DNA of 64,000 nucleotides. Source: Spirochaetaceae bacterium UBA4077 (GTDB lineage: Bacteria > Spirochaetota > Spirochaetia > Treponematales > Rectinemataceae). Both the position numbers and the translations under genes were made by a program. Location: positions 47,973 to 111,972 of the forward strand of contig DFYR01000062.1 of NCBI GenBank assembly GCA_002383375.1, read 5' to 3'. The notes under the pieces are model-generated. The model worked only from the letters and a program-made list of their open reading frames with translations, was not told the DNA's origin and did not search any database. The first letter of the stretch is position 1; each line of letters begins with the position of its first letter. This document shows positions 62,044 through 64,000 of the stretch, piece by piece.

Positions 62044-63315
62044 ATGCTGGATTACAGGTTTATCAAAGACAACCTCGGCGAGGTGAAAAAGAACATCGCC
62101 GAGCGATACATGGATGCCGACGCGGATCTCGTGGTCTCTCTTTATGACGAGAAAAACAGCCTTCAGCGGGAAGTGGAGGAATTGCGCAAAAAGCGGAACG
62201 AAAACGCCCTTTCCATGAAAGGCAAACTCGATCCAGAAATCCGGGCGGCCAAAATCGAGGAGGGCAAGCTCCTCAAGGACAAAATCGCCGAGTCCGAAAC
62301 CCGCCTGGCCGAGCTTGACCGGCGCCTGGCGATCGAGGGAGCTAAAATCCCCAACATGGCCCACCCCGAAGCGCCTCGGGGCAAGGAAGACAAGGACAAC
62401 CTCGAGGTCAAGCGGGTCGGCGAACCCACGAAATTCGACTTTGAACCCAAGGACCATGTGCAGTTGGGAGCCGAACTCGACCTTATCGACTTCGACACCG
62501 CCACCAGGGTTTCCGGCACCAAGTTCTACTACCTCAAGAATGAAGCCGTCCTTCTGGAAATGGCTTTAGTGCGCTACACCCTGGATATCCTCATGAAAAA
62601 GGGCTTCACCCTTTTCCAGACCCCCGACATCGCCAAGACCGAAATCCTGGAAGGCATCGGCTTCAACCCCCGGGGCGCCGAATCCAACATCTACACGGTC
62701 GAAGGAGAAGGCACCTGCCTTATCGGCACCGCGGAGATCACCCTGGGCGGCTACTACTCGGGCTCCATCCTCGACAAGACCAGCCTGCCCTTAAAACTCG
62801 CCGGAGTATCTCACTGCTTCAGGCGCGAGGCCGGAGCCGCCGGCCAGTTCTCCAAAGGCCTTTACAGGGTGCACCAGTTCACCAAGGTGGAAATGTTCGC
62901 CTACACCTCGCCGGAAGAATCCGGTGCCATGCATGAGTATCTTAGGAGCGTGGAGGAGGAAATCTTCTCCGGCCTCGGCATACCCTTCAGGGTCGTGGAC
63001 ACCTGCACCGGCGACCTGGGCGCCCCGGCCTACCGCAAATGGGACCTGGAAGCCTGGATGCCCGGCCGGAATGGCGGAGAGTGGGGCGAAGTGACCTCCA
63101 CCTCCAACTGCACCGACTATCAAGCCCGGCGCCTCAACATAAAGTACAAGGACGATGACGGCAAGAACAAGCACGTCCACATGCTCAACGGCACCGCGGT
63201 GGCCTGCTCCAGGGCGATGATCGCCGTCCTGGAGAACTTCCAGCGAGCCGACGGCTCGGTGGCCATCCCCCCCGCCCTGGTGCCCTATTGCGGATTTTCG
63301 GAGATCAGGCCATAG
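62044..63315 (+). CDS. serS: seryl-tRNA synthetase
   Basis: This 423-residue class II synthetase charges serine onto tRNA-Ser and tRNA-Sec. Residues 25-100 form the long antiparallel coiled-coil arm (LRKKRNENALSMKGK). Motif 2 is SHCFRREAGAAGQFSKGLYR, and motif 3 is near GTAVACSRAMIAVLENFQ. The length is that of the family. The Shine-Dalgarno is weak (GAG). It is divergent from the DUF2917-like gene. Confidence 0.97.
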   Translation: MLDYRFIKDNLGEVKKNIAERYMDADADLVVSLYDEKNSLQREVEELRKKRNENALSMKGKLDPEIRAAKIEEGKLLKDKIAESETRLAELDRRLAIEGAKIPNMAHPEAPRGKEDKDNLEVKRVGEPTKFDFEPKDHVQLGAELDLIDFDTATRVSGTKFYYLKNEAVLLEMALVRYTLDILMKKGFTLFQTPDIAKTEILEGIGFNPRGAESNIYTVEGEGTCLIGTAEITLGGYYSGSILDKTSLPLKLAGVSHCFRREAGAAGQFSKGLYRVHQFTKVEMFAYTSPEESGAMHEYLRSVEEEIFSGLGIPFRVVDTCTGDLGAPAYRKWDLEAWMPGRNGGEWGEVTSTSNCTDYQARRLNIKYKDDDGKNKHVHMLNGTAVACSRAMIAVLENFQRADGSVAIPPALVPYCGFSEIRP

Positions 63316-63602
63316 CGTCATATTGAAGGGGGGAGCAGGGCTCATTGTTGAGCCGGCCTAGTGGCCGCGGCGACTAACAGGCACCCGCTTGACCCTGCGC
63401 TGCTCCCCCTCGCTCCGAAGTCCTCGGGCGGGCCTCCGTTCGTCCACGATTAGCATAGTGTAAATCGCCTTGTAGCTCTGTTGTTCGCCCGGCGGCCCGC
63501 CCTCCGGTCTTCTCCGCTACCCCCACTGGGCGCCTTTCCCTTATGGCAGCCTCCAAGGCATGGATTTCCTAGGAAACGCGGCAGCACTGAAGAGTAGGTT
63601 TA
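63316..63602. other. intergenic region after serS
   Basis: These 287 bp are GC-rich and hold no convincing gene. A short hairpin (GGCTCA-TTGT-TGAGCC, 63339-63354) 24 bases past the serS stop may contribute to termination. Confidence 0.4.
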
Positions 63603-64000
63603 TTATCGTCCCTCTCCCAGTTCGGGCGATGCCTTTTTCCGATACTCGTTGATTTTCCTCATCGCGTTCATATCCACCTTGGGCTTCCGGTCCGCGGTCA
63701 AAAGCCCGTTGGTCTCGGAGCCCACGTCGTAGAGCTGGGTGTAGCAGTAGCCGCAGAAAAGGTCCGAATCCACGATGTCCCTCGTGTACTCCCCGATCTG
63801 CTCGACGGTGTCGACCTTGCCTTCAGTCTCGTACCAGCCGAAGCCTCCGTATTCGCTTAAAAAGAGGGGCTTATCCCCGATCAGCGCGTCGCGATCTATG
63901 AAGAGGCTGCGCGTCCTGGTCGCCACCTGGTAAAAAAGATTAAAGGCCAGGACTTTTGGGACTGAAAAACCGTAAAGGATTGCCGGATCCCGGCGTTGGA
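63603..64000 (-). CDS. glycoside hydrolase family 2-like C-terminus (partial)
   Basis: The minus-strand frame is open from 63605 to the window end, reading into the next sequence. The visible 132 codons include LSEYGGFGWYETEG, with the glutamate in SEYGG, and GYCYTQLYDV, then a C-terminal ADRKPKVD. This matches the end of GH2 beta-galactosidase/glucuronidase-like enzymes, where the SEYGG region lies near the active site. A GTG at 63926 is not the true start. The N-terminal half lies outside the window. Confidence 0.75.
   Translation of the reverse strand, partial: QRRDPAILYGFSVPKVLAFNLFYQVATRTRSLFIDRDALIGDKPLFLSEYGGFGWYETEGKVDTVEQIGEYTRDIVDSDLFCGYCYTQLYDVGSETNGLLTADRKPKVDMNAMRKINEYRKKASPELGEGR

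Noticed and set aside
63374..63556. 60-residue minus-strand frame after serS
   Set aside because: Arg/Gly-rich composition, no ribosome site and no similarity to anything recognised.
1..64000. CRISPR arrays, tRNA and rRNA genes
   Set aside because: No regular spaced direct repeats, cloverleaf-like sequences or rRNA-conserved blocks were seen while reading intergenic regions. A covariance-model search would settle it.

Overview
The window looks like a chromosomal stretch of a fermentative, probably anaerobic bacterium of mid-50s percent GC. The best guess is Spirochaetota. This rests on the BMP-family nucleoside-binding protein with its NupA-type ATPase and permeases, and on the general gene repertoire; it is an inference, because no rRNA or marker phylogeny is available here. 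No tRNA, rRNA, CRISPR array or intact insertion sequence was seen.

Region 1 (1-11172) couples a BMP/Nup-type nucleoside importer (minus strand) to a divergent SorC/DeoR-type regulator and a bacterial microcompartment (BMC) operon. The operon encodes two near-identical hexameric shell proteins around one tandem-domain trimeric shell protein, four pentameric vertex proteins, a CoA-acylating aldehyde dehydrogenase, an RpiB-like isomerase, a deoxyribose-phosphate aldolase (DeoC) and a short-chain dehydrogenase. The aldehyde dehydrogenase and DeoC share an N-terminal encapsulation-type helix containing IVEEVL. This gene set matches the class called sugar-phosphate-utilising (SPU) in BMC surveys. 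The simplest model is: nucleosides or pentoses enter, deoxyribose-5-phosphate is cleaved inside the shell to glyceraldehyde-3-phosphate and acetaldehyde, and acetaldehyde becomes acetyl-CoA. A perfect 10-bp inverted repeat overlaps the -35 boxes of both divergent promoters.

Region 2 (11326-25536) is a sugar-catabolic island. It holds a ribose-type ABC importer with two permeases, a DeoR repressor, a rhamnose-mutarotase-like protein, two TIM-barrel isomerase-like proteins, two zinc alcohol dehydrogenases, a ribokinase-like and a rhamnulokinase-like kinase, and an M24-fold protein without metal ligands. The sugar is not identified. A gene-poor 0.6-kb gap with inverted-repeat ends follows.

Region 3 (26113-30123) is an unusual valS - small HD hydrolase (MESH1-like) - second deoC operon. 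The second DeoC has lost its Schiff-base lysine.

Region 4 (30457-46752) is an acyl-CoA/keto-acid island: acyl-CoA synthetase, SCP2-type thiolase, two alpha/beta hydrolases, a complete LIV-type importer, an SDR, two atypical KAS III-like enzymes, a CoA-transferase and a tandem double-TetR regulator. It may import and degrade an unknown carboxylate or ketone-type substrate.

Region 5 (46756-64000) is mostly housekeeping: a PadR/HAAS/DUF4097 module, TatD-like, TcdA, an HD protein, two peptidase-fold proteins, a GPH transporter, Rel with a damaged-looking hydrolase domain, PrmC, PrfA and SerS, ending in a partial glycoside hydrolase.
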